Below, piece by piece: positions 24,435 to 33,800 of a DNA stretch of 64,000 bases. The position numbers and the translations under genes are program-made. The first letter of the stretch is position 1, and each line of letters opens with the position of its first letter. The DNA lies in assembly GCA_034509425.1 (NCBI GenBank), contig JAVTVJ010000783.1:102688-166687 (forward strand). Reading direction: 5' to 3'. The notes below the pieces were generated by a model, which saw nothing but the letters and a program-made list of their open reading frames with translations, was not told the origin of the DNA and did not search any database. Origin of the DNA: Eopsaltria australis. Lineage: Eukaryota; Chordata; Aves; Passeriformes; Petroicidae.

Positions 24435-25007
24435 TATTGCGGTGGTTCGGAACCAGAGGACTTCCGGACAGGTTCCACGGACAGAGGGTTTCCCCCCGGA
24501 GCTCCCAGGGGCAGCAGTTGGACCACCAATCCACGGACCCAAGCTCCTGCTATTGGTTACTGGACTTGTCTGTTATGTATTCCCGCTCTGGGAAATTCCC
24601 TGTCACTCCATAGTTCATTCGTTGTTCTCTCTGTTCCCCTCCCCTCCCTAAACCCCATTTGATCATGTACCCCAGCCCCTCCCCTGTATTGTCCCCTGCC
24701 CTCATCCTATTGGGTGTTGTTCCTCCCTTAAATACCGATGTAATAAGCTGCTCTTGGCTCTTGGTTCATGTGCTCCCTTTGGAGGCAATAAACCTACCGA
24801 AATCACATACCAAGAGACCTCCTTCTCTGGTAGTTCTTTGCTGTTTCACCATGCTCCGGGGGCAACATCTCCCCGGACCGAATGCAGACCAGCTGTGCCC
24901 GAATTAGGCACTCCGAGGAAGTCTTCCCGATCGCGAACGACTTCCTAGGGTAGCGCTAGGACTCTGCTGCTGGTACCAGGGTGGGACCGAAGCAAGGGAA
25001 CGCAACA
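24435..25007 (+). mobile_element. 5' LTR of the non-autonomous provirus
   Basis: It starts TATTGCGG (the 3' LTR has TGTTGCGG) and ends ACGCAACA. A TTAAATA promoter-like element lies near 24728 and AATAAACC near 24787. It differs from the 3' LTR by about a dozen substitutions and small indels by eye. Confidence 0.92.
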
Positions 25008-25010
25008 AAG

Positions 25011-25030
25011 TGGCGCACCGAACAGGGACT
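25011..25030 (+). other. Primer-binding site, tRNA-Lys-like
   Basis: TGGCGCACCGAACAGGGAC lies 3 bases after the LTR end. It matches the tRNA-Lys3 type primer site with one extra A after TGGCGC. Confidence 0.7.
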
Positions 25031-25506
25031 CCGACCTCTCGGGGTTCCCTGCGAGCGACCTGGATACGCAGCAGCGGTCCGGATAGCGCCTTCGGGACGT
25101 CACTCCCCCAGCAAGAACCTCCGCGTTCTAGTGGTGGACTTGCAGGGGCCGTCAGCAACCGTTCTGGAGCGTCTGAAGTGTGTACGTTAGCTGAACGGAC
25201 TGACGAGACCAGAGACCCTTGCTCTTTTGGATGTTTCTCCCTCCGGAGCCGGTGACGGCAACTGAAGCCGGGATCGAGGAACCAAGACCCGCACGGAGCG
25301 GTGAGGTTTGGCGGCTGCGGGGCACGGTGGGAAAGGACCAGGATCCGCGCGCGGCGGCGAAGCTCGGTGCCCGTGATAGCGGCGGGAAAGCCACCGAGAA
25401 CCGAGCGCAGACGGTGAGGTCTAATCCGCGATAGGCAGCGGGAATCAGGCTCGAGGGAGAGTTTTGTACCGTATAAAAAGAGCAAGGAGGCTTTTATTCG
25501 GAGACA

Positions 25507-26952
25507 ATGGGTATTAAGCTGTCCCGAATAGAGCAGGAGTTTTATGTCCAAGTTAAAGAGACCCTAAAGTTAAAAAACGGGAAAGCTAATAAGAGGGCTT
25601 GGAAATGTTTTGTTAAATGGATCTTTGCCTATGTCTCTCTTGCTTCTGCTTCTTCTGTTAAAACTCTGAGTTTTTGGGAGTTAGTAGAAAAACGTTTAGA
25701 AGCAGTGGAGAGAGGGGGTGATGTTTCTGTCCGGAAATTTTTCCCGTTGTTGATTTTAATTTGTTATACTTTGCGTAATTGGCCTGAAAGTTCAAAATCC
25801 CCGACTCACCCACCCCACGTTCCTAATTCCCCTTTTCCCAATCCCTCTTCCCCGCTGCAGGGAAGCGCGCCCCTCAGTCCTCCCCGCTATGAGACTGATT
25901 CCCTCATAGCGAGCTTCACCCCAAACCCTTTCTCCGAGCCCACAGCCAAACTCGCACCGGCTGCACTCCCCCATTGTTCCGAGTTTAAAGATGGCGGCGG
26001 CCTCGTGGCGCCGTGCCTACACCCCTGCGCCCACTGCGCAGTCTCACGCCGAAAGCCCGCGAATCCTCCCAACTCCTCCCACGGCTCCTTCCCCTTCGCG
26101 TCGATTGGCCCCGTGTCGGGTTCCCCCCCCACGGCCGATGATGTCTTCGCGTCGGGTCCCTCCCCTCGCACCAGAGGTCCCTGCTCCAGCCCGAGGGAGA
26201 TCCCCGCCCCACCCCGCGCCTGGACTGCTCATATCAACTGCAGTCCCACCCCTGACCACCGCCCACTTCCAGATCCCCACGCTCCCTCATTCACACCCCG
26301 GGATTGGGGGCCAAAAAGTGGGGAGGCTGAAGCCTGCAATGCAGCCAGTCAGCCAGACCCTGCAGTGGCATCAGGTGTGCACAGCCCTCAGGGTAACAAC
26401 CCACGATGGGAATCACAGTCACCTGCAGCCTTGCGAGAGCCTAGCAAGGTGGAGAGAGAGCTTGGGAGAGATTCTCCTCACTTTAAAGGTGTGCTGGTCC
26501 CATCTGACATAAAAACAATCCTGACAGGCATTTTAGTTAAGGTTCAGTATCGGGTGTGGGAAAAGATATGGAAGCAGCAGCTTCAAAGCCTGCTGAACAG
26601 TTCTAATCACCCTCCACCTAAGTCTTCCACAGGCTCCTGGACACCACATGCTCCATCCCATTCGGGAAACGGATCGGCACCGTGCTCCTCAAAGAAATTA
26701 AAAGCTGAATCCACTGTGTCCTGCTCTCCATCACCACCCATGCCACTGGAGACCCCATCAGAGGCGATCCCAGATGACCAGTCACTTGAACCACGATGGC
26801 TGAAGTTAGTAGGCATCACAACTCTCCACCCAACACATCCACCAGAGCAGATCCAGTCGCATCCACCAACAGACGCTGCTCCACAGAGATCAGCGTGGAA
26901 GAGAAGGAAAAAGAAAACTCCAAACTTCGACAGTCATCAAGAAAATCACTGA
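25507..26952 (+). CDS. Gag-like protein: matrix domain + proline-rich region + integrase-like tail
   Basis: The 481-residue product starts MGIKLS, a good N-myristoylation signal, and residues 1-92 look like a betaretroviral matrix domain (basic, helical, with Trp/Phe-rich helices). Residues 93-320 are proline/serine-rich and include PPRY at 125-128, a PPxY late-budding motif. Residues 328-362 (IKTILTGIL...VWEKIWKQQL) may be a capsid leftover. Residues 463-470, AWKRRKKK, match residues 473-480 of the integrase-bearing ORF at 60482-62002. No capsid core, zinc knuckle or enzyme is visible. The first ATG in the leader with a long frame was taken as the start. By analogy it could act at the plasma membrane as a Gag-like factor, but that function is inferred. 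It is intact, which could be youth rather than constraint. Confidence 0.75.
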   Translation: MGIKLSRIEQEFYVQVKETLKLKNGKANKRAWKCFVKWIFAYVSLASASSVKTLSFWELVEKRLEAVERGGDVSVRKFFPLLILICYTLRNWPESSKSPTHPPHVPNSPFPNPSSPLQGSAPLSPPRYETDSLIASFTPNPFSEPTAKLAPAALPHCSEFKDGGGLVAPCLHPCAHCAVSRRKPANPPNSSHGSFPFASIGPVSGSPPTADDVFASGPSPRTRGPCSSPREIPAPPRAWTAHINCSPTPDHRPLPDPHAPSFTPRDWGPKSGEAEACNAASQPDPAVASGVHSPQGNNPRWESQSPAALREPSKVERELGRDSPHFKGVLVPSDIKTILTGILVKVQYRVWEKIWKQQLQSLLNSSNHPPPKSSTGSWTPHAPSHSGNGSAPCSSKKLKAESTVSCSPSPPMPLETPSEAIPDDQSLEPRWLKLVGITTLHPTHPPEQIQSHPPTDAAPQRSAWKRRKKKTPNFDSHQENH

Positions 26953-27059
26953 GACCCTTCTTCTTGATATCTTCCCCTTAGACTCTCCTGAAACCTACCC
27001 CATGTACCTCCCATACCCCAATCATTCCCAGTCCTGTAGAGAGACAATGATTTAACAAT

Positions 27060-27140
27060 GTTTGTTTATTTGCAGATTTCAAGACTTTGCTTTGGATTTT
27101 AGTTATTATCTTCATTGTACTAACAAATCACTTTCTTTAA
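27060..27140 (+). pseudogene. env: Remnant of env transmembrane anchor
   Basis: After an acceptor-like TTTATTTGCAG (AG at 27074-27075), a frame reads KTLLWILVIIFIVL and then a stop at 27138. This matches residues 380-393 of the env ORF at 58891-60249 (KSLLWILVIIVIVL). The rest of env is gone. It shows the provirus arose by internal deletion of a virus related to the one at the window end. It has no start codon of its own in this frame. Confidence 0.75.
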
Positions 27141-27144
27141 GTAA

Positions 27145-27159
27145 AAAGACAGGGGGAGA
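27145..27159 (+). other. Polypurine tract
   Basis: AAGACAGGGGGAGA directly precedes the TGTTGCGG start of the 3' LTR. Its GGGGGAGA end is identical to the tract of the provirus at 58994. Confidence 0.85.
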
Positions 27160-27731
27160 TGTTGCGGTGGTTCGGAACCAGAGGACTTCCGGACAGGTTC
27201 CACGGACAGAGGGTTTCCCCCCGGAGCTCCCAGGGGCAGCAGTTGGACCACCAATCCATGGACCCAAGCTCCTGCTATTGGTTACTGGACTTGTCTGTTA
27301 TGTTTCCCCGCTCTGGGAAATTCCCTGTCACTCCATAGTTCATTCGTTGTTCTCTCTGTTCCCCTCCCCTCCCTAAACCCCATTTGATCATGTACCCCAG
27401 CCCCTCCCCTGTATTGTCCCCTGCCCTCATCCTATTGGGTGTTGTTCCTCCCTTAAATACCGATGTAATAAGCTGCTCTTGGCTCTTGGTCCATGTGCTC
27501 CCTTTGGAGGCAATAAACCTACCGAAATCACATACCAAGAGACCTCCTTCTCTGGTAGTTCTTTGCTGTTTCACCACGCTCTGAGGGCAACACCTCCCCA
27601 GACCGAATGCGGACCAGCTGTGCCCGAATTAGGCACTCCGAGGAAGTCTTCCCGATCGCGAACGACTTCCTAGGGTAGCGCTAGGACTCTGCTGCTGGTA
27701 CCAGGGTGGGACCGAAGCAGAGAACGCAACA
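27160..27731 (+). mobile_element. 3' LTR of the non-autonomous provirus
   Basis: This is the partner of 24435-25007, starting TGTTGCGG and ending ACGCAACA at 27731. It is followed at once by the GTTCTC duplication. Confidence 0.93.
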
Positions 27732-28558
27732 GTTCTCCAAAAGAGTTTTCAGCTTCACCCTCCAAGCACTTCTCATACACCTCCCTCTAGGTATCAGTTC
27801 TGCTTTCCTTACTGACTGTAAAGTCTCTATGCTGCATGTATGCAGATGTCCTCACTTGATCTTCTCTTTATGCAGGGAAGGATGGGCGTCTGTAAGTTTA
27901 GTCCAGGCATGGATAGAGTTAATCTCTCTCTCTCTCCGGCAGTGTGACGATCAGATGCTCCCTGCCGGGCTGTTTGAACAGGTCCAAGCTTGATGGCAGG
28001 AGCTTTCAGAGTCTCTGTGGCCTGGCTCTGTGGAGCTGGCTCGGCCTGGTGGGGCCATCTGGGCCCGGGGTGACAGGGCAGGGCCTGGCCCGAGCTGGAT
28101 GGAGTCCGGCCCGGTCCTTGCCAGGCCTGGAGCAGGGGCCTGGCCCTGTCTCGTGTAGCTGACATACTGACTGAGCTGTATCTGCTGAAAATTCCAGCCG
28201 GTTCTTCCCCCATGCCTGGCTGCAGCAGCACGGCTGCCAAAAACTTCCCTTCCCCCCCCCCCCCCCTCCTTTGGAAGGAGTGGGGGGCGGGGGGGGGGGC
28301 CTTACCCAGGAGAGAGGCTCGGAGATGCTCCTCTCTACACAGCAGCAGGCCAAAAGAGGAAGAGGCTCAGAGGGTCTCTGCTTATATATGTTTTTTTCCC
28401 CGAAGGCGGATCAACTTTTTTAATTGGTTCACCTACATATCAATCCTTAAAACTGCCTGATTTTTGGCTCTCTCTCCCAGGAAGGAAGTTATATCCCTTC
28501 CTGCAGCATAGATCACTTCCTAGAATTTGACCCCTCCTGCCTAACCCAGTACAGCAAT

Positions 28559-29028
28559 GATCTCAGCAGTCTGACTTAAAAGCTTCACTTTGAAGAGATC
28601 AAACAAATGTTTTATGTGATTATTCAGCACCAGGTGAATCTTTGCACTAGAAATTTCAGTAGCCTGTGGCTTGAGGACTGTGATAACGATCTTTAAAAAA
28701 AAGAAAAAGGACACAAAACTAAATACATTTTTAAAAGAAAATGTTCCTTTATCTACATTCAGATCCTTTTGATTTCTCAACTCTTCCTTTTCCCTTTAAA
28801 GTGGATGGATGGGAAAAAAATTTATCTGAATGATCCTAAGGTAACTAACACTGTGATAAAAAACATTCAAAGAAGAGTTTGCAAGTTTTAAAATATTATT
28901 CCATTAACTGTAAAAATCACAAATGTTACTGGATGGGAATGAATGTAGTTTAAAGAATGTTATCCAAAGTGAACTGCCCATTGCAATTAATTTAATCAAC
29001 ATGCTCTTGATCTAGGACAGTTCAGGAA
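28559..29028. other. Unique AT-rich DNA
   Basis: I see nothing recognisable here. Confidence 0.45.
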
Positions 29029-29033
29029 CCTGT

Positions 29034-29695
29034 TGTAAGAGTCTGGATGGAAATCCCTCATCTGCCTCACGACCATCTACAGAAGCAGAGGCTGAAAACC
29101 CAGAGACCCTAAAAGGGGACAAAGGACTTTTGCACAATGAAGTCCAGCCAGATCCTGGTGGGGTGCCTGCCAGGCTCCCAGGTGTGCTGTAGAGGTGTGC
29201 TGACACATGCCTGCAGAACTGTGCCGCTCGGCTAACGGGGCGGAAAGGACTGTGCAAGGACTATATGTTTTGTACAGCTGCACCTGCACCCTGAAACAAT
29301 GGGCCTTACTCCCCCACCTCCTGGCCATTTGCCCCTCGCCTCTGGAAGGATTGCCTCATCTCTTGGTTACCTGCCCCTCGCTTTCGAAAAGACTATAAAG
29401 AGACTCTCATAAAGCACCCCTACGAGATCTCCCTACGGACGAGACGGAATCCATCGGATCCGGACAACGAGGACTTCGTCGTGCCGTGGTAGCTATTAAC
29501 CCCTTTCTTTCCCCCCCTCTCTCAACCCTACATCTCTTTCTCTCTCTCCTCTATTGCATAATCGTGTTGTTGGCACTCAATAAAGGTGCTTTTGATTTTG
29601 ATTAAAGCAAGAATACTTGTCCCGGTTTTCTTTTGCACTCGGAGATTCGGGTAACGAACCATCACAACCCCGGCTTACGCTAGCGGATCGTGACA
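29034..29695 (+). mobile_element. Solo LTR with 5-bp duplication CCTGT
   Basis: This 662-bp LTR starts TGTAAGAG and ends CGTGACA. It is bounded by CCTGT at 29029-29033 and 29696-29700. It has ACTATAAAGAG near 29392 as a TATA box and AATAAAGG near 29580. It is the same family as 31232-31905, which lies in the opposite orientation. Confidence 0.93.
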
Positions 29696-30124
29696 CCTGT
29701 GTGCTTAGAAAAATACACCATCTATTCAAGCTTTGTTGTAGGGACAGGAATCCAGATATTCAAAGGTGCCTGAACATTGATCTTATCTCAGACTTTTCTC
29801 TACTTAAATGCAATGGATACATATTTGTTTCCCAGATCAGAAGGGTCGTAAGTACAGAAATATGACTTGGTCCTGGGTTAGTCAGGAGGGGTCAAAACCT
29901 AGGAAGTGACCTATGCTGCAGGACGGGATATAACTTCCTTCCTGGGAGAGAGAGCCAGTAGCTAGGTAGTTTTAAGGATTGATGTGCAGGTGAACCAATT
30001 AAAAAGTTGATCCGCCTTCGGGGAAAAAAACATATATAAGCAGAGACCTGCTGAGCCTCTTCCTCTTTTGGCCTGCTGCTGTGTAGAGAGGAGCATCTCC
30101 GAGCCTCTCTCCTGGGTAAGGCCC

Positions 30125-32423
30125 TGTCCTGGGTTAGGCCAGAGGGGTCAAAATCTAAGAAGTGATCTGTGCTGCAAGAAAGCATACAACTTCCCTCCTG
30201 TGAGAGAGAGCCAATAATCAAGTAGTTTTAAAGGTTGATAGGTAAATAAACCAATTAAAAAGTTGAACCGCCTTTGAGGAAAAAACCATATATAAGCAGA
30301 GACTCTCTGACGCTCTTCCTCTTTAGACCTGCTGCTGCTGTGTAGAGAAGAGCAGCTCCTGCTTCTCTCGCTGGTAAGGCCCACCCCACCTCCTTCCAAA
30401 GGAGGGATGGTGGGGGGGGAAGGGAGGTTTTACGGCAGCCGTGCCGCTGCAGCCGGGCATGGGGGAGGAACGGCTGGAATCTTCAGCAAATACAGCTCAG
30501 CCGGTGTGCCAGCTACACGAGAAAGAGAGCCAGGCCCCTGCTCCAGGCCAGGCAAGGACCAGGCCAGACTCCATCCAGCTCGGGCCAGGCCCTGCCCTGT
30601 CACCCCGGGCCCAGATGGCCCTACCAGGCCGAGCCAGGTTGGCAGAGCTAAGCAAAGACTCTTGAGAGCGTCTGACATCTAGCTCAGACCTGTTTAAACA
30701 GCCCAGCAAAAAGCACGTGATCTTCACACTGCCAGAGAGAGAGAGACAGAGATTAACTCTCTCCATGCCTGGACTAAACTCACAGACACCCATCCTTCCT
30801 TGCAGAGAGAGGAACGAGTGAAGACACCTACATAGTGCAGCGCAGAGACTTTACAGTCAGTGAAGAAAGCAGAACTGATACTCACAAGGGGGTGCATGGG
30901 AAGTTGCTTCAAGAGTGAAGCTGAAAACTCTTTTAGAGAACCATGGTTGGGGACTGAGCTAATAAATTCTCTGTAATGTATGAAGATATAGTCCAAAGGG
31001 GGGGATGTGAGGTTCTTATTGCAGCCAATGAACTGAAATACCTAAGTACAGACAAGTAAGTGTTGAAAAGTACAGCCTGATGAGAAACTAGAACCAAGAG
31101 AGAGGAGAGGCTGTGACCCAGAGCCCTGGTCCCGGGGAGAATGCTAGAGAACCTGAGTTGTCAGGAGAACCTGTGTTGCTCAGCACAGAAGAAGGGATTT
31201 TCTTTTTTGCTGCAATTAAACTGGGCATCCTTAAAACGATCCGCTCGTAGGAGCGGGGGTCTTGATGGTTCGTTACTTTGAATCTCAGAGTGCAAAAGAA
31301 AACAGGGACAAGTATTTTTGCTTCAATCAAAATCAAAAGCACTTTATTGAGTGCCAACAACACGCTTATGCGATAGAGGAGAGAGAGAGAGAAGAAAGAG
31401 AGAGAGAAAAGGAAAGGAGGGGCATAGCTACCACGGCACGATGAAGTCCTTGTTGTCCGGATCCGATGGATTCGTCTCGTCCGTAGGGAGATCTCGTAGG
31501 GGCACTTTTTGAGAGTCTCTTTATAGTCTTTTCGAAAGCGGGGGGCAGGTAACCAAGAGATGAGGCAATCCCTCCAGAGATGAGGGGCAAGTAGCCAGCA
31601 GGTGGGGAGTAAGGCCCATTGTTTTAGAGTACAGGTGCAGCTGTACCGGACATACAGTTCGGTTCTTTCCATCCCGGTAGCCGGGAGGATGCGGTTCCCA
31701 CGGGCATGTACCAACACGCCTCTGCAGCACAGCTCAGCAGCACAGCTCTGCTGTACACCTGGGCACCTGGCAGGCACCCCATCAAGATCTGGCTGGGCTT
31801 TTATTGTGCAAAAGTCCTTTTCCCCTCTTAGGGTCTCTGGGTTTTCGGCCTCTGCTTCTGTCGATGGTCGTGAGGCAGATAGGGATTTCCGTCCAGACTC
31901 TTACAATCCTTAAAACAGGTACCCTGTAAACTGTTCATAACCCACCCAAGTGGCTGTGGGAAGGCTACTAGTGTAAGAGAGATCCACCATTAAGCTAGAC
32001 TATGCTCCGGGCGGCGGTTAATGGTGAGGCAGAAGACCCATAAAAACTGTATTTTTCTTACAGAAGTTCCATAGTGTAAGCAAAAGAAACTTCTCCCCCT
32101 AAATGAACTGGAACAAGAGCTGTTTCTGAAGTGGTAAACTAACTAAAAGTCGAAGTGTTGTCTTTTGTATGTTGTCATGGAGAATGAAATATAGAGGTGG
32201 GGAAGGAAGGGTAGTCTGAAGAGTTTGTTCTAATTTTTCTTGAGTTTTTTTTTTCTTTTTCCTTTTGTCTTAGATATATTAATAAAACTTCTTTGTACTT
32301 TATAAAGTTTGAGCCTGCTTTGCCTACTCCTAATCCTTATCTTACAACAAGCAATCAAGTAAATTTAAGTAAGTGTGCTGGCATTTAGCCACAAACCTGA
32401 ATAAGCGAACTAAAACCACTACA
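30125..32423 (+). mobile_element. 1.6-kb solo LTR (middle shell), itself interrupted
   Basis: It starts TGTCCTGGG and ends CCACTACA, inserted in the outer LTR with a GGCCC duplication at 30120-30124 and 32424-32428. It is interrupted by the LTR at 31232-31905. Sequence detail (CGGCTGGAATCTTCAGC-type variants, extra CTG in the CAGCAGCAG run) groups it with the minimal provirus at 12827-15718, but it keeps the ~340-bp segment that the provirus LTRs lack. Confidence 0.9.
31232..31905 (-). mobile_element. Innermost solo LTR of the nest
   Basis: In minus-strand sense it starts TGTAAGAG at 31905 and is homologous to 29034-29695. ATCCT flanks it at 31227-31231 and 31906-31910. The identity of the flanks actually extends to 11 bp (ATCCTTAAAAC), because the LTR's sense 3' tip is replaced by host-like bases. 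AATAAAG is near 31345 on the minus strand. Confidence 0.88.
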
Positions 32424-32446
32424 GGCCCACCCCCTCTTTCCAAAAA

Positions 32447-32470
32447 AGGCAAGGGGGGGGGGGGGGGGGG
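32447..32470 (+). repeat. Poly-G tract in the LTR
   Basis: A run of about 19 G residues lies just after the donor-like region of the outer LTR. Equivalent but shorter G/C runs occur at 6310, 13817, 15411, 19660, 28250 and 56270. Runs like this can form G-quadruplexes and are error-prone in sequencing, so local length is uncertain. Confidence 0.8.
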
Positions 32471-33800
32471 AAGGGGGGTTTAAAGCGGCCATGCCGTGCC
32501 GCTGCAGCTGGGCATGGGGGAAGAACCGGCTGGAATTTTCAGCAGATACAGTTCAGCCTACATGTCAGCTACATGAGACAGGGCCAGGCCCCTGCTCCGG
32601 GCCAGGCAAGGACCGGGCCGGACTCCATCCAGCTCAGGCCAGGACCTTCCCTGTCACCCCGGGCCCAGATGGCCCCACCAGGCCGAGCCAGCTCCGCAGA
32701 GCCAGGCCACAAAGACTCTGAAAGCTTCTACCATCCAGCTCGGACCTGTTCAAACAGCCCGGCAGGGAGCATGTGATCGTCACACTGCCGGAGAGAGAGA
32801 CAAAAATTAACTCTATCCATGCCTAGACTAAACTTGCAAACACCCATCCTTCCCTGCACAGAGAGGAACGAATAAAGACATCTGCATAAATACAGCATAG
32901 AGACTTTACAGTCAGGGAGGAAAGCAAAACTAATACCTAGAAGGAGGAGCATAAGAAGTGCTTCGAGAATGAAGCTAAAAACTCTTTTAAAGAATCATGG
33001 TTGGGGACTGAGCTAATAAATTCCTTGTAATATATAAAAATATAGTCCAAAAAAAAGATTGTGAAGTTCTAATTGCAGCCAATTAACTAAAATACCTAAA
33101 TAAAAACAAATAAATGTTAAAAAAATACAGCCTCATAAAAAACTTTTACCAAGAGAGAGGAGAGGCTGTGACCCAAAGCCCTGCTCCCGGGGGGAATGCT
33201 AAAGAACCTAAGTTGTCAAAAGAACCTGTGTTGCTCAGCAGAAAAGAAAAAATTTTCTTTGTTGCTGCAATTAAACTATACATCCTTAAAACAAGTACCC
33301 TGTGGACTGTTCATAACCCACCATAGTGGCTGTGGGAAGGCTACTGGTGTGGGAGGGATCCACCATTAAGCCGGTCTTTCTTCCAGGCAGTGGTTGATGG
33401 TGAGGCAGAAGACCCATAAAAACTGTATTTTTTCTTACAGAAAATCCATGGTGTAAACAAAAGAGACTTCTCTCCCTATATAAACTGGAACAAGGACTAT
33501 TTCTGAGGTGGTAAACTGGCTGGAGGTCTAGGTGTTGTCTTTTGTGTGGTGTCAGTGAAAAAGAAATGGAGAGGTGGGGGAAGGAGGGGTGGTCTGAGGA
33601 GTTTGTCCTGGATTTTTCTTGGTTTCTTTTTTTCCCCTCTGTCTTAGGTATATTAATATGTTTCTTTATTCTTTATAAAGTTTGAGCCTGCTTTGCCTAC
33701 TCCTAATCCTCATCTCTCAGCAAACATCAGGTAAATTTGGGTAAGTGTGCTGGCATTTGGCCAGAACCTCAAATAGGCAAACTGGAACCACTACAGAGTT

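Larger units (their letters stand above)
24435..27731 (+). mobile_element. Non-autonomous ERV provirus with a single gag-like ORF
   Basis: This is a complete insertion: 573-bp 5' LTR, primer site, leader, one 481-codon ORF, a remnant of an env membrane anchor, polypurine tract and 572-bp 3' LTR. It is flanked by a perfect 6-bp duplication GTTCTC (24429-24434 and 27732-27737). No protease, RT, RNase H or integrase core is present in its 2.15-kb interior. The 6-bp duplication and Lys-type primer site fit betaretrovirus-like (ERVK) elements. Confidence 0.95.
23622..28553 (-). mobile_element. 1.6-kb solo LTR split by a nested provirus
   Basis: The LTR pieces are 23622-24434 and 27732-28553, together about 1629 bp without the insert and its duplication. 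A 5-bp target duplication GCAAT lies at 23617-23621 and 28554-28558, which fixes both ends (TGCAGTGG on the left, CCAGTACA on the right, plus-strand reading). This copy is only lightly mutated and keeps the TATA box, the donor-like site near 28307, the acceptor-like site near 23983 and AATAAAG. Confidence 0.92.
29869..33795 (+). mobile_element. 1.6-kb solo LTR (outer shell of a three-deep nest), mosaic
   Basis: The pieces are 29869-30124 and 32424-33795; the interval is filled by a second LTR. The start reads GGTCCTGGG (first base changed) and the end CCACTACA. The flanks GACTT and GAGTT are a 5-bp duplication with one mismatch. The first 250 bp and the last ~470 bp are ordinary. The middle, roughly 32490-33320, shares the G-to-A hypermutation pattern of 18344-19954 nearly base for base. 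Confidence 0.85.

Noticed and set aside
25991..26512. A 173-codon +1-frame ORF and several antisense frames over the proline-rich part of the gag-like gene
   Set aside because: They are shadows of CG-rich, proline-coding sequence. The long frame from 25507 explains the region better.
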